26,285 nucleotides of DNA, from the NCBI GenBank assembly GCA_015478945.1, contig JABUQX010022107.1:1-26285 (forward strand), written 5' to 3'. The position numbers and the translations under genes are program-made. Below the pieces are notes generated by a model that was not told where the DNA came from, did no database searches, and was given only the letters and a program-made list of their open reading frames with translations. Origin of the DNA: Trachelipus rathkii (Eukaryota > Arthropoda > Malacostraca > Isopoda > Trachelipodidae). This document shows positions 1 through 12,139 of this stretch, piece after piece. Position 1 is the stretch's first letter. Each line of letters starts with the position of its first letter.

Positions 1-1778
1 GGGGATAAAGAGAGAGAGAGAGGAGAGAGCTGCGAAATCTCTTAACTTCGAGTGCTTTGTGGCTTAAGAGAGTGTTCTCCTTCGACTGAGAGAATAGGGA
101 GCATTGTGCTTGCTGCTACAGGTTTGCCGTGTAGGAACAGAGTTTTCGCGCCTGTGTTTTTTGAGATATATATTGACTACGTTCCCAAGCGGAGATCTTT
201 CCAGTTAAGTAGTCTGTCCGCATCCGCTAGTAGAGGGGGATTGTGCAATATACGAGGAAGCGAGTGAATCGGCTCGCTGAGAGATCTGAGCGTGGGGGAG
301 AGGTTGAATCGAAATTTCAAGCGACTGGTTCTCAACAGATACTGGAGCAAACTAATTTAAGAACCTACACAACATATCCGGATCGTCCGAACTAATTCTT
401 GAACACACCTGACCTATTTGCTTCACCACTAGTACCTTCTCACCATAAATATCAGCCCCCTTCGACCATCCTATTGGTAAACCTTCTGACCCACAACTCT
501 TATAACTGTTTTCATTTATATTAATCCACTTTCTGCTCACAGCTCGCATCCTGTCCTAATTGCGTCTTATTTTCTGGCAACTTCGCCTTTTGATGTTTTT
601 CTGGCCGATATTGTGGGTTTTTTCGTTGCTTTATACGCTAAACTATATATTGGAGTTACTCGCTCTTGAGAGTTTCTTCGGCCTTTCTGCGATTAAGCGA
701 TGGGTAAAGCTGTACCTCGATACATAGATTGGGAAATACCGAAGGTTCAAGCTCCTTCTTTCAACTAAACCCTTTCAATATCATCTCAAAATCCATGGTT
801 TCGATCGTGCCTGTTCTCTGGTCCATTGCAGGCTAAGCAACCAGTGCTATCGGGAGTGGAAAAAATCTCAATTCTAATATCACTCTTCGTCTAATCTTTG
901 CATTCAGCTAGTAAAATCTGTTGTAGGGATACCTTCTTCGAGCGAGCCAAGATGCCAAACTTTCATTACGAATAGTTGCCATGACCTTCCTTGGTTCTCC
1001 ATTACTGGAACATCGAAATCTTTCTGGGCCTCGTTGTCAAAACATCTCTAGAACTTCTGTAAATCTGTTATTCCTCCTCTTATTCGCCTCTGATGGTTCG
1101 TGTTGCTAATACCCCAACTGAAGGCCCAATCCTCTTTGGCCTCTCTATTCGTTTCTCTAACTCGAACCCTGGACCGATTCTTGCAATTGCCATCTGCCTC
1201 TCTCCTCCATCAGTGTGTCCCTAACAGGTGTGATTATACTTAGATCGACGTGCAATGAGGCCTTCTAAAAATATATGAACGAAAGGAACCGGTGTGCGCC
1301 CGGATGGCAATTCTCTTAAATTAAGGCTTATATAACTAACTCCATTTCCCATTTACTTCTCCTTTCAGATAGTTGTTCAAGGACCCTTTTTTTTGCATGC
1401 GATGTGTGGTTGCTTTATTATTCTTTTTTTTTTCTTATACGTGGTACTGTAGGTACTGCAGCGGAAAGTGCTCAAGTCAATTACACTTGCGTAACCATCG
1501 GCCCTTTACGACGCCCTCGTTCAACAAGGGGTGCTGTGTCTGCCATGAGTATTCACTGTCGATTATTGGTAACTCCTGGATAGTTCGCTGCGGTGCTTCT
1601 TCTTTCCTGCACCTCTGTTCTGTGAATTCTCTTCCATCTTCTGTTCCTGCTGAATTAAATCTCCTCACTCTAAAGCCTGCGCCTGTGCTAATCTGCGTTA
1701 GATGGGAACTTTTGTAGTGTACATGACACCCCTTCCTTGAATAAGACTCTGTCCGTGAGTGGTGGTGATCAGCTGTTC
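1..1778. other. 5' flanking DNA, no gene recognised
   Basis: This stretch begins with a GA-rich microsatellite (about 7-30). It holds only short open frames on both strands, such as 52-267 (+), 352-549 (-) and 1373-1717 (+). None shows a domain, motif or composition that I recognise. The 114-codon frame at 1373-1717 is the longest, but it has an implausible Phe-rich start over a T tract. I cannot tell whether the region is intergenic, intronic or degraded repeat. Confidence 0.5.
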
Positions 1779-1848
1779 ATATATATTTATTATATCTATA
1801 TAATATATATATATATATATATAATATATATATTATACAATATATATA

Positions 1849-1882
<34 letters not shown>
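1779..1882. repeat. TA-dinucleotide microsatellite
   Basis: This is a nearly pure alternating TA tract of about 100 bases with a few interruptions (TTA, ACAA, AACT). It is a simple-sequence repeat prone to length variation and to assembly error. Confidence 0.9.
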
Positions 1883-1883
<1 letters not shown>

Positions 1884-3011
1884 TGCAAGCAAATTGGTTC
1901 AATTTGAATGTTATGATCTGATAAATAATTTTTGTATATTTTTGATGTTGAATACTTCATGAATAATTGACGAATATATGGCGAGTAAACGCCAATAAAT
2001 TTTGGTAAATGTTAAACTGTTTGGCAAATGGCCCCTCAAAGATACGGTCGTCATGTCATTTTGTCTCTCTGTTATTTTATGGCGCAATGAATATAATATT
2101 TAGTTTAGAATATAAACAGCAAAAATAATCCGTTTGACGCACTTCGACGCCTATATAAAGCTCTGAAATACAATATTAAATCACAAATAAATCTGAAACG
2201 AAAAATATGTTTCATTAAGTGTCCCTTGGCATAAAATAAAGAAAATAAATATATAAAAAAAATAAAAGTTAAGTTTTAATAAGAAAATCTATACTTTTCG
2301 TTGGAAGGCTTAGACGCCCAGACTAAGTTCCTTCCACGTTGGCTGTATCAACTCCCCAGGAGTGACCTTACGACGAAGTTAACAATAATAGAAATAAAAT
2401 TAATAAATTTGATTTACTATAAGAAAAAAAAAAAAAAAAAAAAAAAGTAATAAAAGTAAAATTTCAGTGAATTAATAACTTTGGAAAAAGTAAGCCAAGG
2501 TATATGCTAGAGCGCACGAGTTCCGCTAATTGGCACTACGTCACCGTGCACATACATGTTGCGTTTCTAACAATAAAAATAATAAAAAGACTATAGTTTT
2601 TTTAGTGCAGTTCCATAAATAGATAAAGCGAAGACCAGAATACTTCTACAAATTATTAAAAGTGAAAAACATAAAAATAAAGAAAAAGTTTTAAGTTAAA
2701 ACCAAGCCTAGTACTAGTTTAAGAGAGACTTAGCCTACTGATACCTATCTTCCTCTCTTAGGGCCTATATAAATAAGCTAAAACTATTATTATGGCAACA
2801 GGCCTATTTTGGGAAAATTAAATGGTTATAAAAAAAAAAAACAAAATCAACAAAAATTTAGTTTTTATTTTTTTTTGACATTTTCAAAATTAGGCCTACT
2901 TGGGTAATTGTTGTAGCTCAAAGTTGAGTCAAGTGCTCTTTACTACAAAATAACTGAATAAAATATGATGGAAATAAAGGTTTTAAGTGGATATAACCTG
3001 AACTAGAAGGC

Positions 3012-3014
<3 letters not shown>
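1883..3014. other. AT-rich noncoding stretch
   Basis: The stretch is very AT-rich, with stops in all frames and no coding signal. It contains an A23 tract at 2424-2446, a hairpin at 2302-2336 and two AATAAA hexamers near its end (2957-2962 and 2973-2978). It leads directly into the A45 tract. It may be the 3' part of a retroposed transcript, but no source gene can be named. Confidence 0.5.
2302..2336. other. Imperfect 12-bp hairpin
   Basis: The arms TGGAAGG-CTTAG (2302-2313) and CTAAG-TT-CCTTCCA (2323-2336) pair over 12 bp with a 2-nt bulge and a 9-nt loop. It stands out because it is GC-richer than its surroundings. No RNA family is recognised. Confidence 0.45.

Positions 3015-3059
<45 letters not shown>
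2957..3059 (+). repeat. A45 tract with upstream poly(A) signals
   Basis: An uninterrupted run of 45 A (3015-3059) is followed by a short T run. AATAAA hexamers lie at 2957-2962 and 2973-2978, the nearer one 36 nt before the A run. This arrangement resembles the 3' end of a retroposed transcript (a processed copy, or the tail of a LINE or SINE). No target-site duplication or parent gene was identified, so a simple A microsatellite remains possible. Confidence 0.5.
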
Positions 3060-3063
<4 letters not shown>

Positions 3064-3439
3064 TTGTGAATTACAACAATGACTTTCGACTAGAAGCAGG
3101 TCTGGTTCTCAAAATTTAAAATAATCCACAGTCTGGAATTTCTATACATCATTTAGATGAAATAAATGATATGGATGGACAAAAGGTGAAAATCTAAATA
3201 GAAATGCGGTACAACTGCTAATAACTCCGTATCGAATTGAGATGTGATCGTTCTCAAAGCAACGCGCCATCACCCTGAACCAACATCGAAAGAAACCTAG
3301 GAAAGGTCTCTCTGTGCATGGAAATTTCTCGTTTTTGAAACACAAGGGTATGTGGGAAAGTTGGTTTAGATAGAGTGGGACAATTTCTATTTAGCTCTAT
3401 ATTTTGTTACTGATAATATCGAAAAAGTTCAATTCTCGT

Positions 3440-3851
3440 CCTCTCTGTACCTTCGGCTATAAACTTCAAGAATAAGCTTATCCTATCACGACCAAATCAT
3501 ATGAAGAATTGGTTCGCCTTGTAACTGAAACTTATGCTCCCATCTGATAAAGAGAAACCTGAAAATTTATTTCGGCAGGAGCTTTAAACCTGGTGAAAGA
3601 GCCCACAGCAATATCTTAACCAGAATTAAAGCATCAATTAGGATATCCCCGCAGTTATCAATGTGCTTTTTACATCAAAAATGAAAACCTGATGAAAATC
3701 GAACCACACGATGTTTCTTCGTGTGTCTACCGAGGATCTGGTACCTCTGTTATTAACGGTATTGAAAGGGGATGTGGATATTCATAAATTGGCCGAAGCA
3801 GCTGATGTGTTCATCCGGAATCCCAACATCATCACAGTACAAAATCTCTAA
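3440..3851 (+). pseudogene. Gag capsid fragment of a second Gypsy-like element
   Basis: The clearest part is an open frame at 3696-3851 of about 51 codons. Its residues resemble the C-terminal capsid region of Ty3/Gypsy Gag proteins: a hydrophobic run, then a segment containing LAEAAD, as in the usual LA..AD motif of this domain. Upstream, in other frames, are short pieces that resemble the preceding capsid part, including KPGER near 3590-3600, comparable to the KPGES motif of many Gag proteins. It therefore looks like a truncated, frameshifted gag remnant. It does not match the gag of the large element later in the window, so it is probably a different family. No protease or RT follows it. 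The identification rests on motif resemblance only. Confidence 0.4.
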
Positions 3852-6296
3852 TCGCAGATTATTTCGGTCAATGCGTGACTCATATCCTTTCCCTACGCAG
3901 GCGCATAGTGTATCCCTCAACCTAGGAAAGAGACCACATTTCACACAAGAGTTTTGGCCCAAAATAAAACAATCAATAAGTGAGAAATAAGTAGAGACAT
4001 TAAATATGGTGCCTCACCATTGGTAGGGGTGTAAGCATCTAGGAATCGTCTCGTAATGATAATCGGTTGGGACCGAGGTTCGCTCTCCTGGCTGGGACAG
4101 AGGTCCGTTCCTAACCAGTCCATCGATACTTTCAGGAAATTTAGAAGGATGGACAGCCCCTTTGCTACTTTCACCATTCACCATTCCTGTGAAATGGCTA
4201 GCAGCGTGCCCCATAAGGAGGCACTTGCAAAATGGCCCATTTGTTGGCACAAGCGCCAATCACCAAAAAATTAACGCTGGGACCTACTTACCCTACCTTC
4301 GCAGGGAAACTAAGTAGAGGGGTGGAGTTATGCCCCTGTACACAGAAAGTGCGTTTTAATCCAGTTTGTAACTCGGAAAATTTGTAAGTACAAAAAGTAG
4401 TTTTAACAAATAATTAGAACGTATTCAGGAGGAAAGCTACTCCCAACCAAACTCGAATAATATTTCAACAAAAGTAAGAGGTAAAAATGATCGTGGATAC
4501 AGGGATTTTGTGGCCATGCCTAATCAAAATAATATTCCAGGTTCAATGTTCATCCAAAAGTGAAATATGCACTTATATGGCAGATAAAAGCCATCTAGTT
4601 TATGCGAGAGAGCTTCTCAGTTTGAGTGAAGAATGAATCTTGGTATAAGGGAAAATTTGATTTCTCCGATATTAGGTGGTTAAGGGTAAAAGGATAATGC
4701 AATTATACAAAAGGTAGCGAAAGCAGCCTCAGTTCTATTGGGCTGGAAATCTTTAGTTCCCAAGTCCAAAAAATACTGCGATGAATGGTTTGAAATGCAG
4801 ATTAACTTGCAATGGGGTTCAAGAATACTACCCTGCCATCCACACAAGTTTTTAAATGCTAAACAGAATGTAAAAAAAATTTTGCAATTAATGGTGCTCC
4901 TCCGTAATATATAACGACTAATCCCCTCTTCAACCCACAGCAGTTATATTTCTGTTAAGATACAGGAGTGTATTACATCTTCTATTCTAATAAAGGCTTT
5001 CTGCAGAAACAAAGGAAAGACCTCACTATTGGTCTTTCTATACGAGCTACTGCTTAATGGAAGTCAGATTAACAATTATGATTGTATAACTAAAAACTAA
5101 ATTTCTTGCTAAAACGTGACTATGAGCATATATTTTTAATAGCTGATGTAATTGACTAGATCATTTTAGGGATAGATTTTTATTTATCTAAATATAAATT
5201 TTAACCTAGATTTTAGCTCAAAGATATTAATAATAGATGACAACAACTGAGTCCCTTTCTTGTGTAAGTCCATTCAAGGGGGAATGATCCTGAAGCACTA
5301 CCGCATAACAAATGAATTTTTTTTAAGTTATAGTATTAATTTAACTCTTTCTCTAAATGCTTCCTTCCCAGCGCTTCCCTTTATATCTTCTCTATGTAGG
5401 TGAATATAAATAGTTTGTTTGATGAATTTAATATAAAATATTTAGAAAATGTTTAAAGTATGATAATGAGATAATAATTAATAATAATAAATAATGCCCC
5501 TTGGGGGTAGCTATCAGGACAATTCCTCCTACATTAACAAATAAGATAGAGATAATGAAATAAGGCTACTGAATAAGAAAGTGATAAATATAAACGGAAA
5601 GTGATTTATAATAATTCAACGTGAAATAGGAGCTTTACAAAACATTTCCATCCTTTCCCGGCTGGAGAAAAGGGCAAAATTCCTTAAAATGAATTTAATT
5701 TCCTTATACATTTAATAAAAGTTTTAGGGTTTCCCCAAATAAACATTAAAACGTCGCAGAATCTCTACTAGTTTTATATGATAAGGCTGCAAGAGAGAGA
5801 GATTAGGCAGGTTAGTAAATGCATGGGTAAAGCTTTCTCCCTTCGCACATCGACCTTGGGATTTCCGTATTTCGGTACGTGCTTCATCACAAAACGCTAG
5901 TGTGGAGTCCGATAGTAGCCGATTTGAGATTTACTGAACCAAACGAGCCTCGATTGATGGACAATGTTCAGTCTCCCTAACTATAAATGACTTTGACGAA
6001 CTTTACCTAGTCATGGGTTGTAAAGTATTTTCTGTTTTAGACTATAAAAAAAGTCATTTTATAACGCTTAACAGTCCACCCTGCATTGTCCGAAAGTTGG
6101 CCACTCCACTCCCTACTTAACTATATAAAATACTCCCCCTTCTTTGGCTCCAGTCTCTCTCATATACATAGTATCTGTCAGAAGCGCTTCAATATCCATC
6201 TCACAGTTCCCTTCACTGAGTTTACTACAAAAACTCACATCACCTCTTGTATATATCTTCTATAACATCTACACTAAAGCATACTTCTCAATCACT
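3852..6296. other. Flanking DNA upstream of the LTR element
   Basis: No gene is recognised here. A GC-richer patch at about 4010-4330 is open in several overlapping frames on both strands. It contains a hairpin with arms CTACTTA (4284-4290) and TAAGTAG (4311-4317), plus an inner CCCT/AGGG. A plus-strand frame at 4690-4914 is open for about 74 codons without a recognisable motif. The rest is AT-rich with frequent stops. The region ends where similarity to the LTR begins. Confidence 0.5.
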
Positions 6297-9117
6297 TGCT
6301 GGATAGGTTTTTATACTCTTATCCAATCATACGTACAGAATGAAACTATTGCTGTTATTTATTGCTGATCTATCTCTTTCACGTCAGCTAGTATATACTA
6401 AGTCGAAATTCAATATTTCAATCAATTTTTTCATTCTTGACAATGTCTTGAATGTGTATGGATTGCTCTACCAGCCAGCTTAATCTGTATATTTGTTATA
6501 TACGTTATCCTTCACAAAGGGTGAGAGTGGCCGCGAACACATGTAGAATATGATAAGATAAACCCTTCCTATCTCGACTTTATGAGTCTATACAGGACCA
6601 TACACGATATATATAACGTCCAGTGTCTTGAAGAGTCTAATTTTTTAGGACTCCGCGACTACAGCTTGAGACACCATTCAGACTTTGTTATATACTAACA
6701 GATAGTCAGCACCTGATCCAGTTCTATGTCCGTAGGACACGAACCACTCCTCTTTAATTCTACAATTTGTACTGAGAATTCCTCTGACCGGTAAAAACAC
6801 TAGTTCACAACACAATTTTCACCTATTTTCACATCCCCCCCATTCATAACCATTAACCTCACAATCACCTTAGTTGGAGCAATTAAAAATTAATTATATG
6901 TCCATCTGGTATTTGTCTGTATAAAGGCACGCAGCATATTAGAGGCACAAGATAGTTTTTTTCTCTCACTCTCGCATTAAGCTGCTCTCTAGACTCGTGA
7001 AGAATCTACAAGTAATCTATTTGCTACTGAAAAAGATCTCCTTTTTTAGTAAGACCGTCCTAGACCGTTTGACGATCTCTCTAACACGACCACCAACTTT
7101 ACGTCAATCCCGTTGTTCACAATGACGCTTGCAAGAGTCTCTCACTAAGGACAGCTTTTGACGAGCACGACCAGAGAGGATCTCTGCACACATGCGCAGC
7201 GCTTAAGGTATATTAGCGTGATAGGAAAACAATGAGAAGAGAGGTGAGAGAGGAGAGTTCTGATATATATATATCAATCTATGAGAATTATACATCAATA
7301 TCGTTAGAGTGATAAATTATATTAACATGAAAGCTGTATATACTCTTACAAGGATTAATTCAGTGTAATACTTTCTTTATTACTTTCTTTATGTTGTTAA
7401 TGTGATTATTCGTGATTTAGTGACCAACTCTTTATGTGATTTGGGAAATATAATATACAATAAGAAATTCAAACTACCGCCCTTTAAAAAAAAACATTTT
7501 GTGAGTAAATAATAAACAAAGTTTCGTGATAGGAAATATTATATAAAGTATAATCGTTATTTTTAAATAATCCTCCAATAAACACCACGCACAGATTTTC
7601 CACCGCCTATGCTTTTAATAATCCTCCATCGAGAGGGTAGATTATCAGATCCCTGCATGCAATAAAATAGTAAATTTTTATCATCATGGGGTTTTGTTAA
7701 ACGTTTCATATTCACTGAGTAATCATATGTATTATTATAAATATTAATTAGGTTTAAGACATTAGAAAATATTTTGTTTATGTGTGTTATCACCTGTATC
7801 GGATAATCACCTTGTGACATCTGGTATCGTATTCCTTGCGCCTCTGCAACCGCTTACTCTCAATGATACTACAAACGCATAAAGTATCCACCAACTCAAA
7901 CGCACCCATACACACGTCATACACACCAATGCATTACAGTCCACCTCAACTAACACCTCATTGAGACATAGTTCCATAACCTCAAGACAGGCTATAATGT
8001 CCACTCACCATACGCATAAGTCCAGACACTCTAAACGCCATCAAGGTCCCATACTCAATACGCAGACACGTCCCGAAGACCAACAAGCAATACTTTCTTG
8101 CTTTAGCTAAAGCAAGGCTCAAGGTAAAAGGGGTAGCTACGTCCTTCCCCATACTTGGCAGATCCAATAAATATATAATAAATTAATATATATTTTTAGT
8201 TTTAAGGTAGTTACCTCAATCCTTATAAATGCTATACTTATCACAGGAGGGCTAATACATTGATTTAATAATGTTGTGTAATCTACTTACACATGTTATC
8301 CCTCAACGTCGCGCACCAACTCTCGTGTGTATCCATGTATTACTTAATTTAAACACAAAGAAAATACACTCTTTTGCTTATATTTCCTGTCTAAAAACTC
8401 TTTGCCTCTGACCGCGCGCAAGGTTACGTTCAACAAAGACTCCATACCCATCCCATCCCCCCCCCCCATACAAAGGTTTTTATATTACAAACTAAAGGTA
8501 AACCTCATCCTCAATTTCTTCTCGCTCTTGATCACTTTTCTATTGCCTCACACTTCTCGCACACACTCTTGCGCCTGTCTTGTTGATTTAATTCCTGTCA
8601 TTTTTCCTTTTCATTGTTGCACACCCAGCATCGCTTGAAATGTTGAGAACGTTGGAACCGATTTTTTGTTCCTTCTGGGAAGCACAGAGTTTTTTTTTTG
8701 TCCTCACCCATCATTACTCATTCCTTGCTTGTGTTCGTTATGGTGCATAACGCCGAATTGTTAACGATCACGCCGCACTCCAGAATAAGAATTATTTTAA
8801 AACTAAGTTACAGCGGCCGTGAGAATAAGTGAACAGGATAAGGAACGGCGGTAAGTGGTTGAAGTAACTTTTAGTGATTTTTATGTTAGTCGTGGCATAG
8901 ACTTGTATGCAACTTGTTTTTTTCTTTGTTTTCCCCCGACTCGGTTATTATTGCAAATAAGCCTTAATTCCTACAGACACTGTTTTTTTTTTTATTACTT
9001 CGTTAGAACGTAATCACTTAAATTTACAGACAGTTCTTCATATTAGTATTTCCCCCTGACTACATTAGATCATCACTTAAGCTTACCACTACCCATCACC
9101 CACCAAACTCCGAACCA
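6297..9117 (+). repeat. 5' LTR of unit A
   Basis: The segment aligns end to end with the clean LTR at 19747-21895. It starts with TG at 6297, matches exactly at 7345-7380 = 20513-20548, 7393-7423 = 20549-20579, 8351-8405 = 21294-21348 and 8821-8848 = 21655-21682, and ends six or more bases before the PBS. It is about 2.82 kb against 2.15 kb, inflated by scattered insertions. These include C runs absent from the other copy (8457-8467, for example) and a 12-nt tandem duplication at 7369-7392. The left boundary is approximate because similarity is noisy there. Confidence 0.7.
7863..8090 (+). repeat. Noisy copy of the LTR 19-bp repeat array
   Basis: This is the counterpart of the clean eight-unit array at 20934-21085, expanded by insertions. 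The unit core (ACGCATAAGTCC-like) can still be followed. The third unit keeps the AATGCA variant, and the last keeps the GCAGA variant seen in the clean copy. The two arrays are therefore the same array, or very recent copies of it. Confidence 0.55.
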
Positions 9118-9126
9118 CCTAGATTA

Positions 9127-9138
9127 TGGCTAGCAGAG
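9127..9138 (+). promoter_or_regulatory. Primer-binding site of unit A
   Basis: TGGCTAGCAGAG is the counterpart of TGGTAGCAGAG at 21902, with one extra C. It lies just after the end of the LTR, where minus-strand synthesis would be primed by a tRNA. Confidence 0.55.
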
Positions 9139-9543
9139 CCGTAAGTTTGCCTTTGGAACTACCCCCCATCTCCGCTCCCCCCACCCAACCTTTTCGCTTA
9201 TTATTTTCCTTCTTCGAGACTTTTTTTTTTCTCACTTGGCCCCTTTCCCTTATACCCCCCCCCCTCCCTCCCATATCCTTTTACGAAGTTCTTTTAATCA
9301 AGCGTTTTATCAGGTTCCAGTTCCAGGTGCTATCACGTTAGGTATCCAGTTCCTGTTACGAACTTTCATCACCGCATCCCTCAGTTCCTATACCTCCCTC
9401 ATTCGCTCATTACAGGTCTCCCCCCCCCTTTATACTAATCTAGAGTAGATTACATTCACCCCACACCCAACGTATACCTCTTACAATATACTACCTTAAC
9501 AGCAGTATCACCCCTTACTATACAATAACATTACTCAGCATAA

Positions 9544-12139
9544 ATGCGGACATAGAAACTGTGGCAAGTATATAAGTAAGACGCAGTGGGGAAGGCTACA
9601 GAGATTGGGACGGGATTAAATCGTGGAAGGCGACATTGAGACATTATGAATGGGGAGGACGCCTTTTCGGGATGAGCATAACCCCAGCCGCCAGGATATT
9701 AGCAGGCACCGACAGACCGGGCCAAGAAGAAACTTACAGCAGAGTTTCGGTAAAAACCGCGAATACCCTCTCCTAACTCACCCCTCCACCAAAGCACTCG
9801 CTTGTCCCAGCTACATTTAACAACGAATATCTCCACCTCACACACGGCATTAATCCATCACACACACACGTCTACACAGGATAATCAACCACTTATATTG
9901 AATTCAAATTTCCTACAAGTCTTGGTTGGTGAAATCACCCACACAACCAGCGAACTGACTTCACAACATAGAGCAACGACAAGGACAAAGCTGTGAATGA
10001 ACGACATAACAGACACCATGGCACGACCACACATACTAGCCCAAATCCTCCGACCACCTACAGGCAAAGATTTTCTCTACAAATGCAGCAATTGCACCCA
10101 GGGGCTTCACTAAGAGAGTACACTCATTGACCTCCACACATTTACGATCACAATGAGAACATATAGCGGTAATACCCCCACCGCCAACTTCATTGAACAT
10201 TCAAACACATCTCGATGTAGAAGATCGGCCAGACATTGGTTGAAAGCAATTATAACTTGGCAAACCAGCAAATCGAAAATCACCTGGATCCTTTCCCTAA
10301 AAGTAGTCATATGCATTATTCGCGGACGGGCATTTTTATGAAGGAACCACACCCCCTCCAGGATCCACACAACAGCCAACCAATCCGATCCCCTCCGTAT
10401 GGAGAACACTATTCATCCCTCTTCAGAAAATTGGATGAGCCTCCCTTTTCCCAAGTTCCCTTCAACAACCCACGCCTGCTTCATGAGACGGACATCATGC
10501 GAGGAATAAACACATAGTCCACAACCAGATCAATGCAATCGTGAGAGGCTTGGAGAAAAAACACACAAAGTTCTGGGTTCATACTTGGATGGGGGATTAA
10601 TGAAAGCGACGTATAATTACGAGTTTACTAAATGATAAGAACAATGCGGGGTATACTGTATTAGAAATACGCAGAGCTTGTTGAATGGTTACTGACTATT
10701 TTTATTTACAGGAAGAAAGGTAAGAGGGTATGCGTTTAAAACCGCATCTTAATTTAACTGTATAATTGAAGCCCAACAAGAAAAAATTCTTACCATCCCC
10801 AGTGAAAAATAATACGAGACTATAAAACCTGACCTGTTACTGCTCTTCTGTTTGCAGGGTTTTAGTCCGAGAGATGGGCATTCCCATCCGGCGTTCAGAT
10901 GTGAAAAATAAAATATGAAAACATGGTAACGTTGAAAAACTGTTATAAATAGTATGCCTGCCCAATTGCATGAGTACAATCAACAAAACCACACCTTATA
11001 ACCCAAACAAAGAACCATCACATCATACTTGTAGTCATGAAATTAGAAGCCTTGCCGCGGGAGTTTCCAAAATGAAGTTTGGGCAAGACATATAGTTAAA
11101 AACATAAAAAAAAAGATCTCACGCAGAACTACTATACACCAACCCCATCGTTATCAAGAAAAAACGGACAAAACGTGTCAGAATCGGCAAACATTCCCCC
11201 AAATCCAATCCAGAGACTTATTCCAGTAACCATATTCCACGCCGTGAGGTGATTGATATTTCTCTAGATGTGGCCAAACACAGTCCAAATTCATAATAAC
11301 AGCCCTTCTAACACTATCGCAAACACAAGAATAATTACAATCAACAAGCAATATATTGTGACCCCGGGTGACTATCTAACCTACTCGGGCTACTGAACCG
11401 CCATATGCAATATTCAACAAATTGTCAACAAGGTATGCTCAAACCACACAATATGTCAGAGTAGCCGACATTTCGCGAAGACGAAGTGGTCGCGCAAACC
11501 ACCAATGCCTCCACGATATGAATAATAACCGCAAGAAGGTAGTGTTCCTGCCAAATTCCTCCTCGTAAAAATAAAGAACTTTCTATCCATGCTATAAAGG
11601 TCAAAAATTTCCCCACCTAAGAAAGGGCGTATACCAACACAACAAAGTAATCCGTTATAGTCAAACAACACAACAATTAATCAAAAATCCACCCTTTCAA
11701 CAAACCAAACACCAACAACTACAAAACCGCCAACATCCCTACTCTCATCTTGCAATCAACCGACAACAACCAAATGTGGGTACTGGCAAAGCACCGGAAA
11801 TAACCACGTTATCTTGGTAAGTTACTATGGAGAGTAAGACAACAGAGACACATAACCATGTTAAAAGATTGTCGCATGTCAAGGCACTGTAATTGGTCAA
11901 TTTTGGCGGTACAGAGGGGGCAAGTGTCTATAGAGAGGCTATGCCGAAAGAAAAATCATAGCATACGATGTTAGAAAACTATTGGAACATTTTTAAGGCA
12001 GGGACTGGGGGCGCCACTAATGACGAAATAACCAATTTTAAATTTGTGGGACCTTACTTTGGCGAATGTCTTTTTGTTCCAGGGGGCCACTGGTGCATGA
12101 AATTGTCCCATCAAAGATGCCCCTTCAACACATAACTAA
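9544..12139 (+). pseudogene. gag: gag of unit A, broken
   Basis: Similarity to the gag of unit B runs from an ATG at 9544 to a TAA at 12137-12139. Only short open frames remain (9802-9996 and 10236-10517, for example). The proline/glutamine-rich linker (about 11.2-11.75 kb) and the zinc-knuckle region (about 11.8-12.1 kb) are recognisable at the DNA level. The slippery heptamer seen in B is interrupted here: 12127-12136 reads AACACATAAC, which is AAAAAAC with three inserted bases. Segments between exact matches are up to about 40% longer than in B. No functional Gag could be read from this sequence as given. Confidence 0.65.

Noticed and set aside
1477..1668. Minus-strand open frame opposite 1373-1717
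   Set aside because: Short, no domain, and overlaps another unsupported frame.
1373..1717. 114-codon open frame as a gene
   Set aside because: It starts over a T tract, has no motif, and there is no supporting context.
4480..4620. Possible protease motif (VDTG) near 4490-4510
   Set aside because: The residues after the motif (ILWPC) do not fit a protease active site, and the frame ends soon.
9802..10517. Several short open frames on both strands
   Set aside because: They fall in the noisy gag of unit A and do not match the reading frame of unit B gag.
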